Below are positions 18,073 through 26,002 of a stretch of 64,000 nt of DNA, one piece after another; the stretch's first letter is position 1, and each line of letters opens with the position of its first letter. A program made the position numbers and the translations under genes. This DNA comes from Alteribacillus bidgolensis. Its GTDB lineage: Bacteria > Bacillota > Bacilli > Bacillales > Marinococcaceae. The notes under the pieces were generated by a model. The model ran no database searches, had not been told where the DNA came from, and was given only the letters and a program-made list of their open reading frames with translations. Location of the stretch: assembly GCF_002886255.1 (NCBI RefSeq), contig NZ_NJAU01000003.1:1-64000 (forward strand). The letters are read 5' to 3'.

Positions 18073-18245
18073 GTAATTTTACTATTGCTTGCTTAATAAT
18101 TTTCCAGTTCAGCATTTCAATTATTTTAAATTACATCATAATGGAAACTTTTAAATTTTTCATACCAATAATTTAAAAAAATTCTTTATGAATAATATTT
18201 AAATCAGAAAATAAATACAATATAAGGTTGGTGTTCATATGAAAA

Positions 18246-18448
18246 ATGGATACTAAAATTTTGAGTGCCCTTTCCGAACCTAACAGGCTACACATTGTTG
18301 AACTCCTTTGTAATGGTCCTCTCCCCGTAGGACAAATCGAGTAAATGCTTGGTTGGAACAATATCGTGAACTTTGGAAAGAAAATTTCGACAGCTTGGAT
18401 CGTTATTTGCAGGAGTTGCAAAAGAAAAAGAGAAATAAACATAAGTGA
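18246..18448 (+). pseudogene. ArsR-family regulator with internal deletion
   Basis: The start MDTKILSALSEPNRLHIVELL, CNGPLPVGQIE and the end NAWLEQYRELWKENFDSLDRYLQELQ, KKKRNKHK match the two ends of the intact ArsR at 19927-20259, while the recognition helix region between them is missing. The two halves are out of frame. An upstream GGTTGGTGTT stretch is also shared with the intact gene, so this is a damaged paralogue lying before the DoxX gene. The 170 bp before it (18073-18245) hold nothing recognisable. Confidence 0.8.
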
Positions 18449-18559
18449 CAACAAACATTCAATACTACCCAAGAAGATTTTATGGTTCAATTTAATCTAA
18501 GAAAAAATAATTTTTGGGAGGAATGAAATGGCAGAAGGCCAAACAAGGAGGAACTCAAA

Positions 18560-18973
18560 ATGAAGAAAATCAACATTACCTACTGGGTTTTTACGGGACT
18601 GTTGTCAGTATTAATGCTTATCGGTGCTATTCCTGATATCTTGTCTGCTCCCGAAGCAGTTGCTTTATTCAACCATTTAGGTTACCCTGCTTACCTTCTT
18701 CCCTTTATTGGGATTGCTAAATTATTAGGTGTAGTAGCGATCCTAATCCCTGGTTTTTGGCGAATTAAAGAATGGGCTTATGCCGGCTTTACATTTGATT
18801 TGACGGGCGCCATGTACTCAACCATATCTGTAGATGGCCTTACCAGTGGCTTGGTCGTTTTCTTCATCGGATACACGTTAATTGCTGGCTCCTATGTTTT
18901 CTATCATAGAAAACATAAAGAAGTTTTATTGAATCACACAACCAGTGGAGTACAAGAACACATAACCAATTAG
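18560..18973 (+). CDS. DoxX-like family membrane protein
   Basis: A 137-residue protein with four hydrophobic segments and the family pattern WVFTGLLSVLMLIGAIPDI, LFNHLGYPAYLLPFIGIAKLLG, PGFWRIKEWAYAGFTFDL. DoxX-like proteins often sit beside ArsR and AHSA1 (SRPBCC) genes, as here, but their biochemical role is poorly defined. A clean AAGGAGGAA lies seven bases before the start. An eleven-codon frame (from 18528) overlaps it as ATGA and may be the scar of a deleted AHSA1 gene between the ArsR remnant and this gene. Confidence 0.8.
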   Translation: MKKINITYWVFTGLLSVLMLIGAIPDILSAPEAVALFNHLGYPAYLLPFIGIAKLLGVVAILIPGFWRIKEWAYAGFTFDLTGAMYSTISVDGLTSGLVVFFIGYTLIAGSYVFYHRKHKEVLLNHTTSGVQEHITN

Positions 18974-18994
18974 ATAGTCTCCTTGTGTATTAAA

Positions 18995-19025
18995 GAAAAA
19001 CACTGATAATCGGTGTTTTTTCTTT
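18995..19025 (+). terminator. Terminator of the DoxX gene
   Basis: AAAACACTGA/TCGGTGTTTT stem with a three-base loop and a T run. Confidence 0.75.
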
Positions 19026-19083
19026 TGGCTGAAGAAAGGTTTAATCATACTTCCTCATAAAATTCCATTCTTCTCTTATTCAA

Positions 19084-19163
19084 GAATAAAGACGCTTTTG
19101 TAGAAAAACTAAATCTTGAGTAAGTAAGGGACGATTACCTTTATTGGATAATCGTGCCCTTTT
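19084..19163. repeat. 80-bp dispersed repeat, copy A
   Basis: Nearly identical to 53937-54019: it starts AATAAAGACGCTTTTG, contains AAATCTTGAGTAAGTAAGGG and ends ATAATCGTGCCCTTTTC. It contains an inverted pair (GGGACGATTA...TAATCGTGCCC). Bases 19164-19324 show no gene. Confidence 0.75.
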
Positions 19164-19324
19164 CTTGAATAAAGTACAAATGCTAAGGAGTGCTAAAAAA
19201 TTGGCACTATGCCAAGTTACAGTTGCCTCTGATAAATGAGTATTCAGATTATCTGTAGATTTAACTTTCTGTTTAACTCGGACTAAAGGGTTTTAACCGG
19301 TCCCACCACATCATGTAACGAAAG

Positions 19325-19349
19325 AAACACCGCTAGATAGGCGGTGTTT
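19325..19349 (-). terminator. Terminator of the AHSA1 gene
   Basis: AAACACCGC/GCGGTGTTT stem with a seven-base loop, followed on the minus strand by TTTCTTTC, just after the AHSA1 stop. Confidence 0.75.
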
Positions 19350-19366
19350 TCTCGTTAAAACGTTTA

Positions 19367-19861
19367 TTAATTGTGTACCTTTAACAGATAATCAGCTAAT
19401 TGATCGAAGGTTCCTTCAAACCCCTTTTGTACCATCTCTTGTGATTCCTCGAAGGTCTTGATTTCTTCCTCAGTAGGGGAGACCGGAACACCAATCATTG
19501 TAAGTGTTGTTTTGCCATCATTCTCGATGAACGTCAAAATATTCTGAATTTCTAATGGCCAGTTAGCGTTAAAGGGAGCACGTACGATATTACCTTCCTC
19601 GTCAGAAAATGAATTGGTATAAACAAGTTTCTCTGGAGGTTCAATTTCATTATAAACAAATTTTCCCCACATAACGTGGCCATCTTGAGACTTCTGGCTG
19701 TAATGAAAGACACCATCTGGGCGGAGTTCTAGTTTAGTAACATCAATTGTCCATCCTTTCGGACCCCACCAGTTTAAAAGATGTTCCTTTTCGGTAAAAG
19801 CTTTAAACACAAGGTCACGTGGAGCATCGAAAGTACGAGTGATTTCAATTTTAGCAGACAT
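19367..19861 (-). CDS. AHSA1/SRPBCC-domain protein
   Basis: A 164-residue START-like helix-grip protein: EITRTFDAPRDLVFKAFTEKEHLLNWWGPKGW at the N-terminus, PFNANWPLEIQNILTF and the final helix GFEGTFDQLADYLLK. This family probably binds small hydrophobic ligands; the substrate is unknown. It is transcribed 65 bp downstream of an ArsR regulator, a very common pairing in which ArsR represses both genes. AGGAGGTATTAAA precedes the start. Confidence 0.85.
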   Translation of the reverse strand: MSAKIEITRTFDAPRDLVFKAFTEKEHLLNWWGPKGWTIDVTKLELRPDGVFHYSQKSQDGHVMWGKFVYNEIEPPEKLVYTNSFSDEEGNIVRAPFNANWPLEIQNILTFIENDGKTTLTMIGVPVSPTEEEIKTFEESQEMVQKGFEGTFDQLADYLLKVHN

Positions 19862-19926
19862 TTTAATACCTCCAAAAGATTATTTTTCCATAGTCCAAAT
19901 CGATCAATAAAATACTTTGGTTGCAG

Positions 19927-20259
19927 TCACTTATGTTTATTTCTCTTTTTCTTTTGCAACTCCTGCAAATAACGATCTAAATTATCGAATTGTTCTTCCC
20001 ATAGTTCACGGTATTGATCCAACCAAGAATTTAATTCTTTGAAAGGCTCCGACCGTAGCTTATATATGCGGCGATTGGTTTCAGCATAAAATTCCACTAT
20101 TCCTGCTTCATATAGCACGCGCAGATGTTTTGATGCTTGTGGCTGTCGTATGTCAAGCTGATCCGCAATTTCCCCTACAGTAAGAGAACCGTCACGAAGT
20201 AATTCTACAATGCGTAATCTACTGGGTTCGGCAAGAGCGCTTAGAATTTTAGTATTCAT
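19927..20259 (-). CDS. ArsR-family transcriptional regulator
   Basis: A 110-residue winged-helix repressor: ILSALAEPSRLRIVELLRDGSLTVGEIADQL, recognition helix RQPQASKHLRVLYEAGIV, wing YAETNRRIYKL, then a helical tail with FKELNSWLDQYRELWEEQF. It lacks the metal-binding Cys pairs of arsenic or cadmium sensors, so it is of the AHSA1-linked non-metal type. The promoter upstream carries a palindrome in its spacer, indicating autoregulation. A deleted paralogue lies at 18246-18448. Confidence 0.87.
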   Translation of the reverse strand: MNTKILSALAEPSRLRIVELLRDGSLTVGEIADQLDIRQPQASKHLRVLYEAGIVEFYAETNRRIYKLRSEPFKELNSWLDQYRELWEEQFDNLDRYLQELQKKKRNKHK

Positions 20260-20307
20260 TTTTTCATTTTAACACCAACCTTTATTTTGAATTTATTCGT
20301 TAACTAT

Positions 20308-20345
20308 AATATATCTAACTAGGAATATTCCTGTCAAGGAATATT
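20308..20345 (-). promoter_or_regulatory. ArsR-AHSA1 promoter with operator
   Basis: On the minus strand, TTGACA (20332-20337) and TATATT (20308-20313) are 18 bp apart. The spacer contains the perfect palindrome AGGAATATTCCT (20321-20332), and a second half-match AGGAATATT lies at 20337-20345. A repressor bound here would block the promoter. Confidence 0.7.
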
Positions 20346-20390
20346 GTAGAGTTTTTTATAAATTTATTCATGATTCCGATAATAAACATC

Positions 20391-20434
20391 AGGGGACATT
20401 AAACACCATGATTTATAGGTGCTTAATGTCCCCT
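20391..20434. repeat. Long stable hairpin
   Basis: AGGGGACATTAAACACC (20391-20407) and GGTGCTTAATGTCCCCT (20418-20434) pair over 17 bp with one mismatch around a ten-base loop. It lies upstream of the ArsR promoter; there is no T run on either side, so it may be an IS end or small repeat rather than a terminator. Confidence 0.6.
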
Positions 20435-20561
20435 AATATGACAAAACGAAACTGGATATTTGTGGTGTGTTTAGTTGGGTATATTCAAAATATCCTGACC
20501 TTTTCTGGCATAACTTACATTCAAGATAAACTATCTAATAACCTTCCTTACTCCATAATCT

Positions 20562-20622
20562 GGCCCTAAAATGAAAAACGGACGCATTTCCTTGTTCCGG
20601 AAATGCGCCCGATGATTGAATA
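20562..20622. repeat. Dispersed GCGC-type palindromic repeat
   Basis: Begins ATCTGGCCCTAAAATG and holds the stem GGACGCATTTCC/GGAAATGCGCCC. Relatives lie at 26672-26738, 42855-42925, 54021-54068 and 58796-58850. Bases 20435-20561 and 20623-20711 show no gene. Confidence 0.6.
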
Positions 20623-20711
20623 AAATAACAGCCGGCTTTCATCACAAGTAGATAGTTATACCGGAGGGACCCCCTGGGTTACGGCTTTTTGACAATAGTG
20701 CAGAAGGTAGT

Positions 20712-21446
20712 CTAGGTGCCGAGATCGTCAGAGCGTCCGGCTGCCAGGCGGGACCACTGGGCGGTCGGGCGGCCGTCCATCTGAAACTGACCACCTTTTG
20801 AGCCCCAATGCTGCGGCCAACCCTCGGGTGAATCCTCCCAAAACTCCTTCCGACCGTAGACAGTCAGGTCCAGCAGTCCGTACGACGGTGCCATCCGTTC
20901 GTTGCCGCGGCCTGTGGTCCAGTAGGTCTCGTAGACTTTGTCGCCGTCCCGGAGATAACTGACCAGGATGCCGAAGTGCCGGTCAACGATCAACTGGTCC
21001 GCGGCGTCCTGGGGAACCGAGTACCAGGGAACCGTCCAGCCCATGAAGTCGCGATACCGCGAACTCTCCTCATACGGCCCCTCACAGAAAGTCGCGTAGC
21101 TGACGTCCCGCGAGTTCAGATAGGACAGCTCGTTGATATGGGTCGTGGAGAAGGTGCAGCCCTCGCACTGCTCCGCGGCGGGTCTGCCAGTGTGCCACAT
21201 ATGAAAGTAGGCGATCAACTGGTGGCGGCCCTCGAACGTCTCCAGCAGCGTGACCGGGCCATCCGGGCCGATCAGCGGGATACTCGAGTCCACCTCGACC
21301 ATCGGCAGCCGCCGACGGGCTGCCGCAATTGCGTCACCTTCGCGAGTATGCGCCTTCTCTCGGAGCCGCAACACATCCAGTTTGGCCTGCCAGGTGGACC
21401 GATCGACCACTGGAGGCTGCTTAGAAGTGTTGTAATTTTGATTCAT
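20712..21446 (-). CDS. DUF899 thioredoxin-fold family protein, GC-rich
   Basis: A 244-residue protein with the DUF899 hallmarks WQAKLDVLRLREKAHTREGDAIAAARRRLPMV, LIAYFHMWHTGRPAAEQCEGCTFSTTHINEL, DVSYATFCEGP and WYSVPQ. The CEGC pair suggests a thioredoxin-like redox role; the true activity is unknown. From about 21410 downward the codons are strongly GC-rich, unlike all neighbours, while the first dozen codons and the AGAGGGG ribosome site are AT-rich. The body looks transferred from a high-GC organism, probably an actinobacterium. It is the first of three same-strand genes but is separated from the others by IS debris. Confidence 0.82.
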   Translation of the reverse strand: MNQNYNTSKQPPVVDRSTWQAKLDVLRLREKAHTREGDAIAAARRRLPMVEVDSSIPLIGPDGPVTLLETFEGRHQLIAYFHMWHTGRPAAEQCEGCTFSTTHINELSYLNSRDVSYATFCEGPYEESSRYRDFMGWTVPWYSVPQDAADQLIVDRHFGILVSYLRDGDKVYETYWTTGRGNERMAPSYGLLDLTVYGRKEFWEDSPEGWPQHWGSKGGQFQMDGRPTAQWSRLAAGRSDDLGT

Positions 21447-21595
21447 GTAATTATCCCCTCTCGTTATAGTTTACTTACACATCTATGTTCAGATCATGCG
21501 TAAATACAAATCCCAAATGGATAGACGGCACCACTACCAAGTCAACTTCACGGTCGCCGTTCACGTTTGTAGACATTTCCTTCGTCAAGGGACGA

Positions 21596-21729
21596 TGAAC
21601 CCCTGCCCGATGTTGAAGCGCTGATTCGCAAAAACATTTTGCCGATTCGACCCATTCGCCAAGGGCAGAAGAATACGCGCAAAATCCACTATAGATCAGC
21701 TGTTAGCTTCGTCTACAGAGTAGCATAAT
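21596..21729 (+). pseudogene. DDE transposase, C-terminal remnant
   Basis: Plus-strand DDEPLPDVEALIRKNILPI, RPIRQGQKNTRKIHYRSA, VSFVYRVA and a stop, which looks like the end of an IS transposase. The last 26 bases (21704-21729) recur at 23605-23630. Bases 21447-21595 hold nothing else recognisable. Confidence 0.5.
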
Positions 21730-21808
21730 GCTGTGTTAACAGACGGTCCATTGCACTTTACCAACTGGGTAGCTGTTTGTGTTGACAGTAATGATCTGCC
21801 CGGTTGAG

Positions 21809-22417
21809 CTAAGCTTTAGCGGGTCTGTAGGTTACCAAGAGAGAACCCACCTTAAGTGTTTTGACGTCCACGAGATGGAATTCCTTCTGCTCCTTAAGAT
21901 TGTCAAACAAATGCTCACCTACGTTGACCACAACCGGGTGCATGACTATCTGATATTCGTCAATAAGATTTGCATTTGCAAGTGTTCGCACGAGCGTTGG
22001 ACTACCGAAAATAACAATGTCGCCACCGTCACCATTTTTTAAGTCCTTAATTTGTTCTTCTATATTACTGCCGGTCAATTGTTTTGGAGCTTCAAATTCT
22101 CCCCATTTTAGCTTGTCGAGCGGGCGGGCGCTTGTTACAACTAGTTTGTGGGCGTTGTTTATCTTATCACCCAGGCTTGAACCTCCATTGTCCCGTTTGG
22201 ACCCTCGACTAGTCGGCCACTTTCTAGAGAGGTCTTCGTAGGTTCCGCGGCCAAGCAAAATGGTATCAGCTGTCTCGAAAATATTTAATAGATACTGAGA
22301 ACCTTCCTCAATGCCAGCGCTATTTCTCCAGACCGCCCAGTTGGTTTTGTCCTCGCTTGGGTCGCCAGTGACAACTCCATTAAAAGTACTGTGAATGAAT
22401 AGAATGATTTTACGCAT
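21809..22417 (-). CDS. Dihydrofolate reductase-fold (RibD C-terminal domain) protein
   Basis: A 202-residue member of the YyaP/YwjB-like group: RKIILFIHSTFNGVV, TILLGRGTYEDLSRKWP, KLVVTSARPLDKLKW, GGDIVIFGSPTLVRTLANANLIDEY. NADPH-dependent reductase activity is likely, but the substrate is not known and folate is unlikely. It lies 75 bp after the ECF sigma factor on the same strand, so it is probably co-transcribed with it or under its control. AAAGGACG precedes the start. Confidence 0.83.
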   Translation of the reverse strand: MRKIILFIHSTFNGVVTGDPSEDKTNWAVWRNSAGIEEGSQYLLNIFETADTILLGRGTYEDLSRKWPTSRGSKRDNGGSSLGDKINNAHKLVVTSARPLDKLKWGEFEAPKQLTGSNIEEQIKDLKNGDGGDIVIFGSPTLVRTLANANLIDEYQIVMHPVVVNVGEHLFDNLKEQKEFHLVDVKTLKVGSLLVTYRPAKA

Positions 22418-22492
22418 GAACTATCGTCCTTTCTATCTTTGATAATCGTAATTTTGTTTCTCATTTATTTAGACGAAATTAGATTACGATAT

Positions 22493-23449
22493 TCATCGGT
22501 GTATTTGTGCAGGAAGCCCAAATCGGGAAAATAATTTTGTATTAATGAAATTTTGGACGTGGTATATTTTCTTGTCCTTTATTTCAATAATGTGAATACC
22601 CCAGGGTACCAAGTAGGAGTCTTCACCGCTTAGCACATACTGTGCGAAAGCAGGATAACCCCCATTCGCCGTAATCGGCAAAAACCGGGAGCCCTCACAA
22701 TGCCAGCGTGTAAGCGCAAAAAACTTGAACAAATCGTCTTTGCCGCGTACCCACATTGCGAAAGGCGGCATTGAAAGACGGCCTTCCTCATGAAACAAAG
22801 CTACCAGCGCATTGATATCAAATTGTTCAAACGCTTCCACATACCGTGAGAGCAATTCTTGATCGGGCTCGAGATCCATCAAGCTATATTCTTCAGAACG
22901 ATGTTTCGAACGATCCATCGTCTCTCTGGCCCTTTGCAAGGCGCTGTTAACGGCTGCCGGCGACATTCTTAACGTTTCTGCAATCTGCTTAGAGGACCAC
23001 TCGAATACGTCCTTCAAAAGGAGAACAGCACGTTGACGTGGAGGCAATGTTTGCAAGAGAGTTATAAAACACAGTTGAAGCGTATCTTTGCGAATGAGGA
23101 TATCTTCCGGATTTTCCGAAAAGGCGGGAGCAGGCCAGACCCAGGATGAGTCAGGCAACGTTTCGCTGGGTGCGATAATAGATGTCGCGGGATCGGAAAA
23201 GTCAACGGGGCGAGTGCGGAGTTTCGTTTGTCTTAGCTTGTCCAGGCATAAGTTTGATGCAATACGATAAACCCATGTTTTGAATGAGGAATCCTGCCTG
23301 AATGAATGCCAACTTTGCCAAACACGAATAAAGGTTTCCTGAACAGCATCGTCTGCGTCATCGATGGATCCTAGCATTCTGTAACAGAACGATGTTAACT
23401 CAGGCTTTAAGTTCTCAAATAACTGAAGCTCTAATGCTGTTTCGTTCAT
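22493..23449 (-). CDS. ECF sigma factor with SnoaL-like C-terminal domain
   Basis: A 318-residue extracytoplasmic-function sigma factor. Sigma region 2 spans about 12-78 (FCYRMLGSIDDADDAVQETFIRVWQSWHSFRQDSSFKTWVYRIASN); region 4 about 130-180 (LLQTLPPRQRAVLLLKDVFEWSSKQIAETLRMSPAAVNSALQRARETM). An NTF2/SnoaL-like domain of about 120 residues follows (LSRYVEAFEQFDINALVALFHEEGRLSMPP, AMWVRGKDDLFKFF). This is the SigJ/SigX5-like architecture in which the extra domain replaces an anti-sigma factor as regulator. It probably drives its own operon with the reductase-fold gene. Confidence 0.87.
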   Translation of the reverse strand: MNETALELQLFENLKPELTSFCYRMLGSIDDADDAVQETFIRVWQSWHSFRQDSSFKTWVYRIASNLCLDKLRQTKLRTRPVDFSDPATSIIAPSETLPDSSWVWPAPAFSENPEDILIRKDTLQLCFITLLQTLPPRQRAVLLLKDVFEWSSKQIAETLRMSPAAVNSALQRARETMDRSKHRSEEYSLMDLEPDQELLSRYVEAFEQFDINALVALFHEEGRLSMPPFAMWVRGKDDLFKFFALTRWHCEGSRFLPITANGGYPAFAQYVLSGEDSYLVPWGIHIIEIKDKKIYHVQNFINTKLFSRFGLPAQIHR

Positions 23450-23604
23450 CTTGGCCTCCTTTTGACGGGCAAAACACCCTTTTCACACACGCCCCAGAAC
23501 AGATCGTCTCCATTTTATAAGCCACTTATTAGTCTTTAATAAAATGAGAAAGCACTACCTGAATAATGGGGGGAAACTTCCTCACGCATCTCTGAATATA
23601 ACGG

Positions 23605-23630
23605 TAGCTTCGTCTACAGAGTAGCATAAT
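23605..23630 (+). repeat. 26-bp direct repeat of a transposase 3' end
   Basis: Identical to 21704-21729 and encoding FVYRVA plus a stop on the plus strand. The two copies flank the sigma factor and reductase genes. The bases around it (23450-23777) hold only unassigned remnants. Confidence 0.6.
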
Positions 23631-23777
23631 TCGGTTCCCATGAATATTTTTTAAGCAGATATTCCATCCGCTTTGTTTGCTGTATGCTTTTTCCTTGCTT
23701 GCACAAAAAAACAAACCGCACAGGACTTTTTCCCATGCCGTTTCGGATTCCATTTTATTCCCGGTGGTGTCTTGGGC

Positions 23778-24396
23778 TTAACTTAATGACATTGCCCTAG
23801 GGGCTAACTTTTTTTCATAACATAAACATTCATGAACTCGCTTAAATGTATTTTTTATAGTGTTCGTGTCTTCCCCCACATAATGAGCAAAAGCTTCCAC
23901 AGGCTGCAGGTTTGAAATTTCACTTTCCAAGACTCCGACCTCTTTGGCCCCCTCCATAAATACCTGCAAGTAAGAATCGACAGGGCGAAATCCATTTTTT
24001 TCATACCAATGATTGACCCACTTATCATCTCTCGTCCAGGCTTCAAGATAGGTTATCCCTTTGGCTTTAACTGTTTTTTCTGCTTCATTCAAAAGAAACT
24101 TGCCAATTCCCTTTCTTCGATGATCGGGATGGACAGCAATGTGCCAAATCATTCCACCTAACCCTCCACCTCTGGTACAAACCTTCTTCCGCTTCATATT
24201 CGATATCCAATAACCCAACAATTTGACCGTCGATCACTGTCACAAGTTCTATGGCTGGATTGTTGAATTTTTCTTTCTCTTGCAGCACGTGATCATAATA
24301 AGCTGTGTCTAAAAAGGAAAGCACTCTACATCGAATCCACCCTTTTTCATCTTTCTCTTCATACTGTCGAATTTCCATAATATTCTCCTCTGACAT
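23778..24396 (-). pseudogene. GNAT-family acetyltransferase, frameshifted
   Basis: The N-terminal part reads MEIRQYEEKDEKGWIRCRVLSFLDTAYYDHV to GQIVGLLDIEYEAEEG; the C-terminal part, in another frame, reads MIWHIAVHPDHRRKGIGKFLLNEAE with the acetyl-CoA loop RRKGIG, then WYEKNGF. Together they make one N-acetyltransferase of about 205 residues. The shift is near 24170-24185. The substrate is unknown. Confidence 0.8.
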
Positions 24397-24509
24397 TTAA
24401 TGATTAGAATCTTCTATACTTCTCTTTAAGTCCTTCTCTAATCAATAACTGTTCAATAGTTATAAAATGTTTAATAGTTAGTGTAAAGAACTGAATATTA
24501 TTTGCATTT

Positions 24510-24541
24510 AAAAGGATTGCCACCAAGGCAATCCTTTTTTG
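24510..24541. terminator. Terminator-like hairpin
   Basis: AAAGGATTGCC/GGCAATCCTTT stem with a five-base loop, A before and T after. It is not clearly attached to a gene. Confidence 0.6.
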
Positions 24542-24613
24542 TACAGCAGCGATTCTAGTAAAATATTATCCCACAATCTGGCCCATTTCAAAAAAAGAGA
24601 GCGCAAATCACCT

Positions 24614-24703
24614 ATGAATCCAGTGATTGTTCTGGATGTGGCAAAAGGAAAAAGCCAAGTTCAAGCATTTTTATGTCTACCACCTACGGCAAACTATTGT
24701 GTT
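24614..24703 (+). pseudogene. IS110-family transposase, N-terminal remnant
   Basis: MNPVIVLDVAKGKSQVQAFL followed by a broken frame: the DEDD-type N-terminus with its first aspartate. A second such start lies on the minus strand at 26440-26538. Confidence 0.6.
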
Positions 24704-25024
24704 TAAAGATGGTGTAGTTTTTTTAGTTAAGCCCCAAAAAATCATAGTTTCTTTTGAGCCTTCTGTCGCTCCTTTTACAAAAGATTAAAATCCCCTCGAT
24801 TTATTGCCTAAAAATAGCAACCGTTTGTGCAATTCCATGAAGTAAAATAATTGATCAATCTTGGATATTGGCTAAGAAGTTCTTAATAATCTGTTCATGC
24901 TTATCTTCATATTCCTAGTCAAGGTTCGCAACTTCCTATCGGTTGAAGTTGTTCCTCTACTGTTGCTCTAATTGTATTTAAATAGTAAGTATAATCATTA
25001 AAATGCTTTCCCCAGATGAAGGAA
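24704..25024. other. Stretch with an unassigned C-terminal remnant
   Basis: On the minus strand, 24855-25018 reads WGKHFNDYTYYLNTIRATVEEQLQ, PIGSCEP, a stop, then EYEDKHEQIIKNFLANIQD and a stop. It looks like the end of a gene lost upstream of the hydrolase. Nothing else is seen. Confidence 0.35.
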
Positions 25025-26002
25025 TCATTTCAAAAATTCTTTGATCCGCTTCTCATAGTCCGTTCGATTTGTATTCCAGATTGCAGAATGCTCACCTTGT
25101 TTAGGCTCCCACAATGTCTTTGGCCCAGTATAGATGCCCTCTAAGTACTCCGTCTGGGTATAGGGCGTGTTATGATCGGCCTTACTGTGGATAAAGAAGA
25201 TTGGTACGGAACTTGAGAGTCTCAGTGAGTTTTCTGGGCTACTCTGCCCATCAAATTTTCCGCGTATTTTTGTGAGTTGAATCAAATTGTTTACTGCCCA
25301 ATCCGGAAGGGATTTGGACTCAGGTGCATCCATAATCAGCTGTTCGAAGCTGGAATATGGATTTTCGGCAATCACACTTTCAAGATCAGGCATTTCGGGC
25401 AAAGCAATCAAAATGGATGACGCACCCACAGAAGAACCCATCGCATATACCTTATCATATTGATCTTTTAGATAGTGGTAAGCCGATAACACGTCAGTCG
25501 ATTCGCGTTCTCCGAATGACAGACCACTCGTTATACATGGGGCTTCTCCATGGCAGCTTAAATCGAAGGTAAGCACATCCATCCCCAGCCTATGATACAT
25601 ACCGATATATTTCGTTCCTTCACGCCTATCACTACCGCCAGCATGAACAAACATGATTGCACTATTCGAAGGTGGACCGCCGTTATCTTCAGCCCTAATT
25701 AACCAACCCGGCAGGACATAGCCATTCACAGAAAAGAACTTGACCTCCTGAAACGAATACTCCTTGGTTTGGCGCAAGTTGCCGCAAGATTCACCGAAGT
25801 ATCGTTCCGTATCCGGGAGGCAGTGACTAAAATCTTTCGTTACTCCTTTGAACGATGGCGAAAGAAGCATATTACTTGAAACCCACAAACCCAAACTCAT
25901 GGTTGCTACAAGTAAAATAACGGCGATTATTCCAATACGAATCAACAACTTGATCTTGAATCTCTTAGTCCATTTTGGAGGTATAGTACGATTAACTTCC
26001 AA
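25025..26002 (-). CDS. Membrane-anchored alpha/beta hydrolase
   Basis: A 325-residue hydrolase with one N-terminal transmembrane helix (about 20-42) and an extracellular or membrane-facing catalytic domain. The triad can be read as Ser191 in GSSVGAS, Asp276 in HSKADHNTPY and His305 in GEHSAIW; the HAGGSDRREG segment (120-129) forms the oxyanion loop. This resembles the YqkD/YfhR-like peptidase/esterase group. The substrate is unknown. It stands alone, between IS110 debris. Confidence 0.83.
   Translation of the reverse strand: MEVNRTIPPKWTKRFKIKLLIRIGIIAVILLVATMSLGLWVSSNMLLSPSFKGVTKDFSHCLPDTERYFGESCGNLRQTKEYSFQEVKFFSVNGYVLPGWLIRAEDNGGPPSNSAIMFVHAGGSDRREGTKYIGMYHRLGMDVLTFDLSCHGEAPCITSGLSFGERESTDVLSAYHYLKDQYDKVYAMGSSVGASSILIALPEMPDLESVIAENPYSSFEQLIMDAPESKSLPDWAVNNLIQLTKIRGKFDGQSSPENSLRLSSSVPIFFIHSKADHNTPYTQTEYLEGIYTGPKTLWEPKQGEHSAIWNTNRTDYEKRIKEFLK

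Noticed and set aside
20976..21503. A 175-codon plus-strand ORF over the DUF899 gene
   Set aside because: It is antisense to a well-matched DUF899 protein in GC-rich DNA, where spurious long frames are expected.
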